Of a stretch of DNA of 64,000 nt, positions 20,490 to 33,642 are shown piece after piece (positions within the stretch are counted from its first letter, which is position 1; the number at the start of each line of letters is the position of its first letter). The stretch covers positions 80,078,696 to 80,142,695 of the forward strand of contig JALGQZ010000003.1 in the NCBI GenBank assembly GCA_023105745.1, in the 5' to 3' direction. The position numbers and the translations under genes were made by a program. The notes beneath the pieces were generated by a model that saw nothing but the letters and a program-made list of their open reading frames with translations, had not been told where the DNA came from and searched no databases. The stretch comes from Austropuccinia psidii. Its lineage: Eukaryota > Basidiomycota > Pucciniomycetes > Pucciniales > Sphaerophragmiaceae.

Positions 20490-21984
20490 TGTCAGGGTGA
20501 GTCTATGTAGTAGCTTAAAAGTAGTAGATACAAGCTAGAACTATGACTGTGACACGTCAAAATAAATAAAAATGAAGTCTTCAGGTCCTACTGCTATGTG
20601 GTAACAGTGGTGATGAGTCTATTGAGGACCTTGGTTGCAATGCTCTAATATCTTTGACTGTAAAGAAACACTACAATAATTATATTCTAATTATATCTTT
20701 ATTAATTCTAAGGACACTACTGATGGATAACAGTCTTGTCACGTAAGAATATTGGTAAAGTAAGATAAGATGATGGGTTTTCAAGGAAAAAACCCTTCTT
20801 TTTATATCTTTCAAGACTGTCAAGAGTTATTAGCTCTTCACACGTCAGAGGAGTGAAAATTTTCACTCCAGTGGTCAGTCTGTGGTTCTGGATCCTCAAT
20901 TCTGACGTCAATATAGACAGAATTGTGGTTTTGGAACCACAAATGATCATTCTGGATCAATACAGAGTGAAAAAACTTTTCACCTGCCACGTCAGCACTT
21001 AGATGACGTTGTTCTGGTGTCTGTATGATCAATATTAGTCATTCTGGGCGGGTTTAAGCTTCAAACAACTATTATTTTAAGTATCAAGACAGTACTGGTT
21101 GATACAGGTTTGGTACAGGCCAGTATTGGTCAAAATACTTCCAACCAAGATATCTCAGTCGGTTTTTGAGATATCAAGAAACCAAGAGCACAGAATTGAA
21201 GGGCTTAATGGGCTCTTCAATTTGGTATGCTTCATGTTTACCCTTCTTGCAAATAGCAAAGGGTATAAGGGTTTTAAGTTTTTGGATGTAATTTTGTACA
21301 TCAGTATGAGGCTTCAAAAACTTCCATGCTAGATATCTTCTTCAATTTGGAAGATATCTGTATTCTTATGATACAGTTTTGTAGGGCTTGATTAGATCTA
21401 CAGTTTGATATACAACACTTTACAGCTGTATGAATATATTCCAAAGATACAGGGGTTTCTTTATATGGTTAGTTTCAGAAATCCTGTATTTTGAGATGAA
21501 AACCTTTAAACCAAGATCCTTCTGTCAATTTGGAAGATAGAGGGGTCTAAGGTATCTCAAATTAAAGCTCTCACTCAGACCTTTAATTTGGCTGTACTTT
21601 TGTACAGTCTTGTACAAGCCCTCCTACACCTTTGAGGGGTTGTTGGTGAAAAAAGGTGGTATAATGGTATCTCCTGATTTAGGAGTGCTACAGATGAATA
21701 GATGATACCATTGGATAGCTCTACCTTAGAGCTTCAAGAAAAAAACCATTCTGGTTGGGGTTTAATGAAATATTTATAAGCTAGATTAGAGGCTAGAATA
21801 AGAGTTTTTGCTTATTTGGTCTTATCTTTGATAGGGCATATCTTTGTCCTTTCTTATTACATTTGAGGAGGTTTCCTCTTTATAATTTACTTTTATTGGC
21901 TATATCTGTCCAATACTCCTCATCCCATTACTTATGGTATGTTGGATGTCATGCTGGTGCTCTGTTTTGAGTCACAGGCTGACA
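20490..21984 (-). repeat. 3' LTR of element E (1495 bp)
   Basis: TGTCAGGG...GGCTGACA, the same length as 26586-28080. The inner side abuts minus-strand GGAGGGAGGGTA, the polypurine tract. Confidence 0.93.
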
Positions 21985-22008
21985 TACCCTCCCTCCAAAA
22001 AAGGCTCA

Positions 22009-24804
22009 TCATTGATGAGACTCTTTTGTCCTCATGGAGGCTCTTGATCCTTTTAAAAAAGAATCTTTATCTGAAACATCATCCAGCTTTACCCATTGGT
22101 CTTTTTCTGGTGGTTCATTCCTTATTTCTGTTAAATAATCCCTATTGGAATATCTTTTTATTTGATTGGGGTCGTCAGTTTCAAAGTAGAACTTTCTTTG
22201 TTTGTCTTGCCCAATTATCAAGTAACTCTCTAGGTAATTATGTATGCTTATGCCATAGATTCTATGGTACTCTGTACCCATTAAAAATCCATCAAACTTA
22301 GCATTTTCAAGTACCACAAATTCAATGTGTAATCTGAGGTTTCCCATTTTGTGTGGTATTATAATTATTTTTTGGATTATTCCAAGTGACTTCATTTTGC
22401 CTGCAGCACTTTTAAAGCTTCTTGCTTTTGTTAAAAGCATCTCTGCATTCCACATTGGAAAGTGTCTGTCCAAGTATTCTTTGGCTACCACTGAGCAATT
22501 TGCTCCTGTGTCAAAAATCAAAGGATGCTTTTTATTTTCAATGTACACATCAAGCTTTGATTTTGCTCCATGAATAAAGGCCATACCAGTTTTGGGTACT
22601 TCCAAATACTCTTTAGCATCAATGGTTCTGCCACTTCTGTCTTCACATTTTTTGGGTTGAATGAGTTCTGGTTTCAAAGAGTTTCCTAGGACTGATTCTG
22701 TTTTCTCATCCTCATATCCTAATAAATATTGTTCAATAGGCTCTGATCCACTGTCTGAATCCTGTCTTAGCCCATTTCCCATGCTGTCAGAGTCAGATTT
22801 GTACTCCATGTGTTCTTCTACTGACTCTTCCTCTATTGCAAATATTTTCTTTTTTCCCTTGGGACAATTATTTGCATAGTGGTCAGGTGATCCACAGTTA
22901 TGGCATGTGTTCCTTCTCCTTGGTGCTTCTTCACCATTAGTAGGTTTGAGGTCTTTTTCCATGAGTATCTTTGGTTTTTCTCTGCTATCATGTGACCTAT
23001 AGGGTGAACTACTGCCAATTGATGTCTTTTTTCTGACATCTTGTATGACATTTGCTATGTTATCAATGCTGCTTATTGTGCTGCATCTGCACTTTACTGC
23101 ATGTTCTAAGTCTCCTGGAAGTTTTGTCAGAATCTTATGATTTCTCATCTCTATTGTCATGTTTGGATCAATAGATTTGAGTCTTTTGGTTTGTTTAAGA
23201 CACCATTCATAAGGGTCTTTTTCTGTAGAGTATCTGTCACTCTCAAAAGAGATTGTTTTTTGCCAAATCCAAGTACCATTGCTGTACTTTTGTATTATTT
23301 GGTTTCTCCACCATGGCCAGCTTTTCCTACCATGTATCTCTTTCATTTCAGTGTACCATATATTTGCATGGCCTCTGAATGCAGTGTTGAGTTTTGTGGT
23401 GATCCAGTAGTCTGGTATCTTTGGTACATCAACAAAAAGTCCATTAATATAATCAATAAGCTCCATATGATCATATTCTCCAATTCCTGAGAATTTAGGC
23501 CAATTTACCACATCAGGTAATTGCTTCAATGCTTGTTTCTCAGAGTAACTGAGGTTCTCACCATCTTGGTAAATAGACTCAGACCTTAACTTTGGATCCT
23601 GGAATGCAGGAGCTTGGTTTTCTGATTCTTCCTCTTTTACTTTGGTGAGTGGTTTATCATCTTGAGCTGTTTGAGGGAAGAAATTATCTTCTTTTTCCTC
23701 CTTTTTATAGAGAAAATCCACTTCTTTTTCCAGGATTTGCTGTTGATATTGGATATTTCTTAAATCTCTTCTCACAGCTTGTTGTTCCTCTAATATTGAG
23801 TTCAACTGTCTGTTTGTATTTTCAAATTCTGCCCAAATTCTGGATAGATTTGTGTTCAAGTCTTTGATGACTGTTGTTTGGAAGGAATTTTCTTCCTTGA
23901 TTGTTTTGATTTCTGAAGTCACTTCTTGAACATGATCATATGTCCAATCCATGAATTTACCCATGTTGGACCATATGAAACTATTACCTCTGGAATCTGT
24001 GGTTTCAAATTTTTGAGGGGGTATTTTATCATCAATAGGCTTAAGCTGAGGATCAATTGATTCTGAGCTAACACTATTGGTAGGTACAGTGTCTTTTAGG
24101 ATTTGTGTTCCTCTTGGACTCATTTTATTCATTGTTTCATCAAAGGATCTGATTCTATCTTCTCCTTTCTGAAAGAATTCTTGTTTCCTACTAGGGCTCC
24201 ATGTCCTCTGCTGGAAACTACCAGGGATGACTGGAGAGTCCTGGAAATATTGTCCTTTTGATTTCAAGTCCTGTAGCTGTTGGACTGATGTGGGAAAGAT
24301 GGAATTTCTTCTTCCATGCCTTGGTGTTCATGAATCAGATTGGGCTCTTCCATATGCCAAGAATTCTCTATGGCTTGGGTTTCTGTCTGATTCCTTCTGA
24401 TTCAAGTCTCTTCTGAGAGTATGAAATGGCTGTTGAGATTCCAACTTTTCATTTCTTCCAGAACCTTTGGGCAAGTAATAAGATTGACTCATATTTTTTG
24501 CCTCATTATTCCAATTTCCTCCCATGATACTTCCATGGTGAAGGTTTTGTTGTCCATACTCCATGTGAACAGGTTTTTCAGGAGTAGATGCATATGAGTT
24601 ATTTTTTCTGCATCTGTCCAATTCTTTTGTTGGACTTGGCTGAATTTGGTTTGGGGTGGAACTTTGGGCAGGAGTTTCCTGATAATAAGTCCCTTCATGG
24701 CTACTTGATCCAGAAGGTGGTGGTCTTCTCCCTCTATTTCTTCTTTGCCAGATTTCTGGGTGATTTCTTGGGTATCCAAGATCTCTGAGAAATGGAGGTG
24801 TCAT
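22009..24804 (-). pseudogene. gag: Element E Gag-protease with deleted Pol; one in-frame stop
   Basis: The frame runs from ATG 24802-24804 (MTPPFLRDLG, matching F) to 22009, broken once by TGA 24325-24327. From the next ATG (24267) it is 752 codons. It has a capsid core ([20 protein letters not shown]), a zinc knuckle CHNCGSPDHYANNC (near 22900) and a protease DTGANC (near 22495-22515). Shortly after the protease, where C goes on into RT, E passes into a short tail ending KGSRASMRTKESHQ that aligns with the last residues of C ([11 protein letters not shown]). The ORF stops the same distance (25 nt) from the LTR as in C. This is an in-frame internal deletion of roughly 3 kb relative to C. Confidence 0.88.
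24489..24784 (-). pseudogene. Element E remnant of ORF1 exon 2
   Basis: In the frame overlapping gag there is a copy of the exon-2 protein (WTDAEKI, LLKNLFTWSMDNKTF) that stops at 24489-24491, with further stops beyond. The splice acceptor TTTCTCAG|AGATC is kept. Confidence 0.6.
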
Positions 24805-24877
24805 GTTAAAAAATGACAAAAGACAAAAAATACTGTATTTTTCAAGGTTTTTTTTTATTTTTTTTTATTTTTTTTAC

Positions 24878-25016
24878 CTTTAAAAAGCCCTTGGACAGAT
24901 TTCTGCTTTGTACTCTTTGGCAATTTGCTTGGGAGTTGGTACTGCCTCCTTGTCTTTGAGGCTGGTACAGATGAATTTCACTGTGATTTTGTCTCAAATG
25001 GAATGTATTTTTTCCA
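24878..25016 (-). pseudogene. Element E remnant of ORF1 exon 1
   Basis: It aligns with F from AG|TGGAAAAA through the ATTCCATTxGA segment but has a one-base loss and a stop soon after, and much of the exon is deleted. The flanking splice-like sites at 24877 and 25017 are retained. Confidence 0.55.
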
Positions 25017-26585
25017 CTTGAAAGAAAACCGAGAAGGTTTGTAATTCAATTTGAATAGACAAAATTTTCAATTCCTTACTGTTATTTCTTCTGATTTTGG
25101 TTTGATATTTGAGTTTTAATTATTTTTATTATTTTTATTATTTTTATTATTTTTATTTTTTATTTTTTGAAGAAATGACAGTTTTGTTTGACTTATTCTC
25201 ATCAAGTATTTAATATTAAAAGTTATATTATTAAACTTGAATATTATCAATAAGTTATTCACTTATTGAAATGGAAAAATCAACTGTTAATAGTTCAATT
25301 TCTAATTTTCCTTTCTTTAGAGGAAAGAAAAGGGTCTATATCTTAATTATACAATAATTTTGTTGTATAATTAAGTTTTCTTTTGTTGTTATTTGATTTC
25401 TTATCAAATAAAACAAATTTCAATCAATTTCCTCCTCAGTTTAAGAAAGAACAGATTGTATTAAATAATATTGATCTTCAATATTAAAGACTTAGAATAA
25501 TAATGAACTTATCACTCAAATATTTATTGCTGGTTTCACAATAAATATTTTAATTCAAACTAAGTTTTACACAATTTGGTGAAAAATAATTATATTTTTA
25601 TTTAAATATACTATTTGTATATGAAAATATGTTTGAAAAATTAATAATAGTTACTTATTATTATTATTTTTCGTGAAAAATTGATAAGAATGACTTATTA
25701 TTATCAAAATCTATTTATTTATTTCTTTTTGATTATCTATCAAAAAAAATTAATAAATTATTCCTCAACTTGAGTAAAAAAGATTTTTTCTTCAATGATA
25801 TTCAATTTGAATATTAAAGAATTGAAATAATAATAAAATTATTATTTAAATATTTATTTTTGGTTTACAATAAATATTATGATTTAAATCAATTTTTACA
25901 CAATTTGGTAAAAATTAATTATACTTTCTATTTAAATACACTATTTGTATATAAAAATAAGTTTGAGAAGTTAATAATAATTACTTATTATTATCAATTT
26001 TCGTGGTAAATTGATAATAATGACTTATTATTATTAAGATTTTTTTTGATTATTTATCAAAAAAAAAAAATTAATCAATTTTTCCTCAACTTGAGTAAAA
26101 AAAAGATCTTCTTCAATAATATTCAATTTGAATATTAAAGAATTGAAGTAATAAAATTATTATTTCAATATTTATTGTTGATTTACAATAAATATTATGA
26201 TTTAAATTGATTTTTACACAATTTGGTAAAAAATAATGTTTTTTTATTTAAATATACTGTTTGTATATAAAAATAACTTTGAAAAATTAATAATAATCAT
26301 TTATTATTATTAATTTTCGTGAAAATTGCAATATAAAGCTTTGAAGAGTATAAATACTCAAAAATAAAATAAAATATATTATTTAATATATTTTGATAAA
26401 ATACAATATATAAAAAATATATATTATATTTTTATAATATAAGAGATGAAAATTAGTTAAAAAATGAAAAAAAACTCGAAATTGTACTTACTTTTATAGT
26501 AAAAAACCTTCAAAATAGTGAAAATGATCCAAAAATCGCCAAAATAGGTCCGGAATAGGTTAAAACAACGGCCAGGCCCCCAAAA
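25017..26585 (-). other. Element E leader (1.57 kb, AT-rich)
   Basis: It has no gene. It includes the tandem repeat at about 25400-26335 and runs of TTTTTATTA. A GTAAGT donor-like site lies on the minus strand at 26486-26491. The primer-binding region GGGGGCCTGGCCGT lies next to the LTR. Confidence 0.75.
25400..26335. repeat. Three tandem copies of an ~325-bp unit in the element E leader
   Basis: The landmark CCTC(A/C)..TTGAGTAAAA-type sequence recurs at about 25431, 25761 and 26082. The landmark TTTTCGTG recurs at about 25669, 25996 and 26317. Copies are diverged by substitutions and small indels. F has only one equivalent unit (about 46620-46860). Confidence 0.8.
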
Positions 26586-28080
26586 TGTCAGGGTGAGTCT
26601 ATGTAGTAGCTTAAAAATAGTAGATACAAGCTAGAACTATGACTGTGACACGTCAAAATAAATAAAAATGAAGTCTTCAGGTCCTACTGCTACATGGTAA
26701 CAGTGGTGATGAGTCTATTGAGGACCTGGGTTGCAATGCTCTAATATCTTTGACTGTAAAGAAACACTACAATAATTATATTCTAATTATATCTTTAATA
26801 ATTCTAAGGACACTACTGATGGATAACAGTCTTGTCATGTAAGAATATTGGTAAAGTAAGATAAGATGATGGGTTTTCAAGGAAAAAACCCTTCTTTTTA
26901 TATCTTTCAAGACTGTCAAGAGTTATTAACTCTTCACACGTCAGAGGAGTGAAAATGTTCACTCCAGTGGTCAGTCTGTGGTTCTGGATCCTCAATTCTG
27001 ACATCAATATAGACAGAATTGTGGTTTTGGAACCACAAATGATAATTCTGGATCAATACAGAGTGAAAAAACTTTTCACCTGCCACGTCAGCACTTGGAT
27101 GACGTTGTTCTGCTGTCTGTATGATCAATATTAGTCATTCTGGGCGGGTTTAAGCTTCAAACAACCATTATTTTAAGTATCAAGACAGTACTGGTTGGTA
27201 CAGGTTTGGTACAGGCCAGTATTGGTCAAAATACTTCCAACCAAGATATCTCAGTCAGTTCTTGAGATATCAAGAAACCAAGAGCACAGAATTGAAGGGC
27301 TTAATTGGCTCTTCAATTTGGTATGCTTCATGTTTACCCTTCTTGCAAATAGCAAAAGTTATAAGGGTTTTAAGTTTTTGGATGTAATTTTGTACATCAG
27401 TATGAGGCTTCAAAAACTTTCATGCTAGATATCTTCTTCAATTTGGAAGATATCTGTATTCTGATGATACAGTTTTGTAGGGCTTGATTAGATCTACAGT
27501 TTGATATACAACACTTTACAGCTGTATGAATATATTCCAAAGATACAGGGGTTTCTTTATATGGTTAGTTTCAGAAATCCTGTATTTTGAGATGAAAACC
27601 TTTAAACCAAGATCCTTCTGTCAATTTGGAAGACAGAGGGGTCTAAGGTATCTCAAATTAAAGCTCTCACTCAGACCTTCAATTTGGCTGTACTTTTGTA
27701 CAGTTTTGTACAAGCCCTCCTACACCTTTGAGGGGTTGTTGGTGAAAAAATGGGGTATAATGGTATCTCCTGATTTAGGAGTGCTACAGATGAATAGATG
27801 ATACCATTGGATAGCTCTACCTTAGAGCTTAAAGAAAAAAACCATTCTGTTTGGGGTTTAATGAAATATTTATAAGCTAGATTAGAGGCTAGAATAAGAG
27901 TTTTTGCTTATTTGGTCTTATCTTTGATAGGGCATATCTTTGTCCTTTGTTATTATATTTGAGGAGGTTTCCTCTTCATAATTTACTTGTATTGGCTATA
28001 TCTGTCCAATACTCCTCATTCCATTACTTATGGTATGTTGGATGTCATGCTGGTGCTCTGTTTTGAGTCACAGGCTGACA
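26586..28080 (-). repeat. 5' LTR of element E (1495 bp)
   Basis: It pairs with 20490-21984. A TATA-like box is visible as TTTTTATATC on the plus strand near 26895. Two minus-strand ATGs downstream of it (near 26695 and 26838) are at sites that are ACG in F, so they look like later CpG transitions. Confidence 0.92.
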
Positions 28081-28085
28081 GATAT
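28081..28085 (+). repeat. Target-site duplication of element E, right copy (GATAT)
   Basis: GATAT directly follows GGCTGACA and matches 20485-20489. Confidence 0.9.
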
Positions 28086-28931
28086 TTTACCATAGGGGAA
28101 AACAAAAGACAAAAGTTTGGCTTCTTAAATAACAAAAAACAAATCACAGTTATTAAGAAGGAGGAAAAAATTCCAGAAAAAGAACTTTTTATATCCAAAC
28201 AACTTAAAGAGGCAGAATTCAATCAAGAATTAACAGAAAAAATGAAAGAAAAATTGATTGACCTCTTATTTAAGTATAAAAATGCCTTTGCAACTGACAA
28301 AGAGCCACTAGGTGCCATAATTGGACATGAAGTGGATATAATTCTTAATGTAGAAAAGCCTTACCCACCTTTATTAAGAAGACCTGCTTATCCAGCCAGT
28401 CCAAGAGCTAGAGGAGCCTTAGAGGTGCACATTAAAGAATTAATGGACCTTGGAGTATTAAGAAAGGTTGGACATAATGAACAAGTAGAAGTTACTACGC
28501 CTGTCATTATAGCTTGGCATAATGGAAAATCAAGGATGGTAGGAGACTTCAGAGCCCTGAATACCTATAACATTCCAGACAGATATCCAATACCCAGAAT
28601 CCATGAGACATTAACCCAATTGTCACAAGCTAAGTTCATCATAGCTATGGATGCTCTTAAGGGTTTTCATCAAAATGTCTTAACAGACAATGCCAAGAAA
28701 CTACTAAGAATAATAGTCCATTGTGGAATTTTTGAATACTTAAGAATGCCATTTGGGATAAAAAATGCACCTTCCCATTATCAAAGAATGATGAATACCA
28801 TATTTCCTGAAGAATTATCAGAAGGATGGTTAATTATCTATATTGATAATATTATAGTTTGCTCAGAAACTTGGGAACATCACCTTACAAGACTAGAAAG
28901 GGTACTACAGAAAATAGTCCAAGTGAATATG
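28086..28931 (+). pseudogene. pol: Element D Pol, N-terminal RT segment
   Basis: This open segment continues the D frame after E. It has the RT palm and fingers: EKPYPPLLRRPAYPAS, a VGDFRALN motif, MDALKGFHQN and [15 protein letters not shown]. The catalytic YIDD is YIDN here (AAT at 28848-28850), which should inactivate RT. The segment is cut at 28931 by F and resumes at 48613. Confidence 0.9.
28927..28931 (+). repeat. Target-site duplication of element F, left copy (ATATG)
   Basis: ATATG precedes TGTCAGGG at 28932. The right copy is 48608-48612. Confidence 0.9.
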
Positions 28932-30435
28932 TGTCAGGGTGAGTCTATGTAGTAGCTTAAAAATAGTAAATACAAGCTAGCACTATGACTGTGACACGTC
29001 AAAATAAATAAAAATTAAGTCTTCAGGTCCTACTGCTACGTGCTAACAGTGGTGATGAGTCTATTGAGGACCTGGGTTGCAATGCTCTAATATCTTTGAC
29101 TGTAAAGAAAAACTACAATAATTATTTTCTAATTATATCTTTAATAAGAATTCTAAGGACACTACTGATTGATAACAGTTTTGTCACGTAAGAAAAATGG
29201 TAATAAGATAAGATGATGGGTTTTCAAGGAAAAAACCCTTCTTTTTATATCTTTCAAGACTGTCAAGAGTTATTAACTCTTCACACGTCAGAGGAGTGAA
29301 AATTTTCACTCCAGTGGTCAGTCTGTGGTTCTGGATCCTCAATTCTGACGTCAATATAGACAGAATTGTGGTTTTGGAACCACAAATGATCATTCTGGAT
29401 CAAGACAGGGTGAAAAAACTTTTCACCTGCCACGTCAGCACTCGGATGACGTTGTTCTGGTGTCTGTATGATCAATATTAGTCATTCTGGGCGGGTTTAA
29501 GCTTTAAAAAACCATTATTTTAAGTATCAAGACTGTACTGGTTGGTACAGGTTTGGTACAGACCAGTATTGGTCAAAATACTTCCAACCAAGATATCTTA
29601 GTCAGTTTTTGAGATATCAAGAAACCAAGAGCACAGAATTGAAGGGCTAGATGAGCTCTTCAATTTGGTATGCTTCATGTTTACCCTTCTTTCAAATAGC
29701 AAAAGGTATAAGGGTTTTAAGTTTTTGGATGTAATTTAGTACATCAGTATGAGGCTTCAAAAACTTCCATGCCAGATATCTTCTCCAATTTGGAAGATAT
29801 CTGTATTCTGATGATACAGTTTTTTAGGGCTTGATTAGCTCTACAGTTTGGTATATTACACTGTACAGTTGTATGAGTGTATGCCAAAGATACAGGGGTC
29901 TGTCTACTTTCTTGTTTTCAGAATATCTGTATTTTGGTTGTTAAACCTTTGAACCAAGATCCCTCAGTCAATTTAAGAGATACAGAGGTCTAAGGTGTCT
30001 CAAATTAAAGCTCTTGTTGAGATCTTTAATTTGGTTATACTTTTTTACAGTTTTGTACAAGCCCTCTTTGACTTTCAGGGGGACTTGGTTTTGAAAGTAA
30101 AGGTTATATGGTATCTCCAGTTGTAGTGGTGTTACAACAACATGGATGATATCATTGTGTAGCTCTCTATGTGAGCTTCAAGAAAAATACCATTTTGGTA
30201 TAGAATAACTTAAATATGCATAAGTTAGATGAGAGGTGAAAATAAGGGTTTTGACTTGTTTATTCTCCTCTAGGTTTCCTTATTCTGTTTGGATAAGGTT
30301 GGTGTTTAATTTAAGAGGATTGTTTTCCTCTTCTTTATTACCTGTATTGACTATGTTTGTTCAATACTTGTCATACCATTATTTATGGTATGTTGGATGT
30401 CATGCTAGTGCTCTGTTTTGAGTCACAGGCTGACA
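28932..30435 (-). repeat. 3' LTR of element F (1504 bp)
   Basis: TGTCAGGG...GGCTGACA, followed inward by the polypurine tract (minus strand GAGGGAGGGTA). It has the same length as 47104-48607. Confidence 0.93.
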
Positions 30436-30459
30436 TACCCTCCCTCAAAAGAAGGCTCA

Positions 30460-33400
30460 TCATTGATGAGACTCTTCAGCCCTTCTGGAGGCTCTGAATC
30501 TTCTGAGGTGTATTTGTCCATCTGGGATCTCTTTCCCAGTTAACCATCTATCTTTATCTGCTGGTTGATTCTTAAATCTAACCAGATATTGCCTGTTGTC
30601 TTTCCTATTAATTCTTATTTTCCTGGCTTTAATGATCTTTTTCACTGGTCCAGGTGAGTCATCTTCCTCTACCAATCTTTCATGGGTGACTTTCTTCTTT
30701 CTGTCAGGGAATTTTTCCTCATCTGTCTGGTGATAAGGTTTGACCAAGCTCACAGGGAAAACTGGGTGTTTCCTAGAGAACTCTTTGGTCAGGTTGATTT
30801 CTACTGCATTCTTTCCTATTAATTTAATAATGGTGAATGGTCCTATGAATGAGTCTCTCATCTTCTTGGGTCCTCTTAGATTGTTGAAGTTAAGAGTTGA
30901 GATTAGAACTTGGTCTCCTTCTTTGAAGTCAGGTTCTTGGTGACTTTTGTCATATCTCTGTTTGTTGTATAATTTGGCTTCAGCCACACATTGTTATGCT
31001 TTTTCACAGGCAGTTTTCCACATTGTGTGGAAGTCTTTAGCTGTGGGGTGTACTGAGAGGAGGTTCTTCTTCAAGTAGTCTACTGGAAGTAGTGGGTTCC
31101 ATCCTTTCTCTAATGTGGAAGGGGTTTTTCCTGTCACTGAGTGTATACTTGTGTTGTATTCCAATTGTACAGCTGGTAGGAGGGTTACCCAGTCATGGGT
31201 ATATCCCTCATTGTCTTTATATTCCATGCCATATGCACAAAACCTCCTAATGATGTCTTCCAATGTTTGGATCATTCTTTCTGCTAGACCATCTGTTTGT
31301 GGATGGTAAGCTGTGGAGAATGCTAGTTTGGTTCCCAGCATCTCATATAGATTATTCCAAAATTCTGATGTGAATTTAGGGTCTCTGTCACTAATTATAG
31401 TTCTTGGGACTCCACAGTTTGCTATCACATTGTTCCAGAACAATATGGCTGTGTCCATTGCTGTGTCCTCTTTGTGACAGGGGAGACATCTGACACTCTT
31501 GCTGTACCTGTCTACTACTACTAGGCATGCATTAAAGCTGTCTTTCCCTCCAGCGACCAGGCCTGTTACCCAATCCATGTTGATTATTTCCCAAGGGTGT
31601 TTGGGCTCCTCTATACTCTGGAGTAATCCATATCTTTTGCCATGACCTTTGTTGGCTTTTTGGCATCTGGTACAAGTGTTGATGTATTCACTCAAGTCTT
31701 GTTCCCACTTTGGCCACCAAGCTGTGCTAAAGACTGTTTCTTTAGTTCTTTCTTCACTCATATGTCCCATGTATGGGCAGTCATGGCATTCCTGTAGTAT
31801 CAGGGAAATATGTTCTCTATTTATTATTACCAGGGCACTTGTGTGTTTTTCCCTATGGTATAGTAGATCATCTATCAGGATAAATCTATTCTCTCTGAAG
31901 TTTTTGAGCCATGGCTCTTCCCATTGGCTTTCTAGTTCAGGACTCCTGTATTTTTGTTTTAATAGTTGTATCAATATACTACACTGTTTGTGTTTATTGT
32001 ATGATGATTGTACTATGCTAAAGAACTCTGTATTCAGATTAGAGGAGCTGATTCCCAGTATGGGTATCTCTTTGCTCTCCCCAAAGCTCTGTGCTGGGTT
32101 TGATGGGTCATTCCCTAATGCCCAGTTTGATAGTTTGAATTTCTTTCTCTTATCTATCTCCATGCATTGTATGGGTATTTTGGCCCCATTTTCTGGGTCA
32201 TATGCTGGATTCTCTTGGTCATTTTTCAGTGGCCACCTGCTGAGATCATCTGCATTAGTATGACTTTTCCCTTCTTTATAGATGATAGTCATATTCCCTC
32301 TGTATTCTTGTATCGCCATTTGCCACCTAAGCATGTGCCTGTTTGTTGTCTTCATGTTCAAAAGTGATTTGAGGGCTGTGCAATCAGTAAAAACTTCAAA
32401 TACTGCTCCTTCTAAGTAGTAATGGAGTTTTTCTAATGCCCATACCAAGCAGAGACATTCTGTCTGAGTAGCTCCATATCTGGCTTCTGAGTCTTTCAGT
32501 TGTCTTGATATGTAGCAAATTACTCCTTCTTTGGGTATTCCATCCACTAGTTGCCTCTGGTGTAGTGCTGCTCCTAGTCCTTGGCTACATGCTGCATCTA
32601 TATATAGTTTGAATGGTAGTTCAAAATCAGGCATCATCAGGACAGGGGCATTGGTCAGTTCATATTTGATCTTCTCAAATGCATCTCTTCTTTCTTTGGT
32701 AATTTCAAAGACTACATCTTTTGAGCACAGTTTATATAGGCTACTAGTGATGTGTGCAAAATTTTTAATGTGGCTTCTGTAGTAACTAGCAAAGCCCAAA
32801 AAAGATTGCATTTACTTAATGTTCTTTGGTACTGGTTTCTTCAGTATTGCAGCAACTTTATTTTGGTCTATAGCTAGACTCAAACCTGAGACTTTGTGTC
32901 CTAGGGCTAGCAGTTCTTGCTGTCCAAAGTTACATTTTTTAAGAGATATCTTCATGTTGATTGGTGTACATTTTCCCAATATTTTATCAATTTTCCTCAC
33001 ATGGTCTTCCCATGTTTCTGAGTATATTATGATATCATCAATGTACACTACCATCCACCCTTCCATTATTTCATCTTGAAATATGGTATCCATCATCCTT
33101 TGAAAATGGGCTGGTGCATTCTTAATGCCAAATGGCATTCTAGTATATTCATATATGCCCATGTGGCATATAATTCTTAGCAATTTGATGGAGTCTGGTT
33201 TCACCCCATTCTGGTGGAAACCTTTCATGCAATCCATTTTGGTAATAAACTTGGCTTTTGCTAGCTTATCTAGTGCATGTGGTATCCTTGGGATGGGGTA
33301 TCTATCTGCTTTGGTGTAGTTATTCAAAGCCCTGAAGTCACCACATAGTCTGGATTTACCATCATGCCAAGTTATAAGGACTGGTGTAGTGACCTCTACT

Positions 33401-33642
33401 ATCTCATTATGTCCTATTTTTCTTATTACCCCCATTTCTAGGAGTTCATTGATATGTTTCTCAATTTCTTTCCTAGTTTCCATGCTGGCTGGGTATGGTG
33501 GTCTCCTAAGCATAGGTGGATATGGTCTTTCTACATCCAGATATAATTCTATATCATGTCCTTTGATTTTTCCTAGTGGTTCATCTCCTATTGCAAAAGC
33601 TCCTCTATGCTTTCTCAATACTTTCAGTAAGTTGAGCGCCAT
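30460..33642 (-). pseudogene. pol: Element F Pol: RT, RNase H, integrase and tail; two stops
   Basis: It is in one frame, with TAA at 32812-32814 (between RT and RNase H) and TAA at 30994-30996 (after the integrase core). RT has MPFGIKNAP and YIDD. RNase H has [14 protein letters not shown]. The integrase finger is complete (CTRCQKAN) and the DDE core is present ([21 protein letters not shown]). A FIGPF module and the tail RASRRAEESHQ follow. A frameshift near 33610-33642 separates it from the gag-protease frame; C is continuous there. Sequence is otherwise close to C. Confidence 0.92.

Larger units (their letters stand above)
20490..28080 (-). mobile_element. Element E: non-autonomous gag-protease element lacking RT, RNase H and integrase
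   Basis: It is a complete 7591-bp insertion with equal 1495-bp LTRs, a polypurine tract, a lineage-2 primer-binding region and the GATAT duplication. The internal part carries gag-protease only. The Pol core is deleted, with the C-terminal tail fused in frame. ORF1 is broken. The leader contains a threefold tandem repeat. By eye the LTRs differ at about 30 or more positions. It must have used proteins of a relative to move. Confidence 0.92.

Noticed and set aside
20838..21032. A 64-aa ORF recurring at 20838, 26934, 29281 and 47453
   Set aside because: It is the same stretch of the lineage-2 LTR in each copy; recurrence follows from LTR identity, and it lies upstream of the TATA-like box.
25400..26335. 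CRISPR-like array
   Set aside because: There are three adjacent copies of about 325 bp without short spacers; it is a tandem duplication in a retrotransposon leader.
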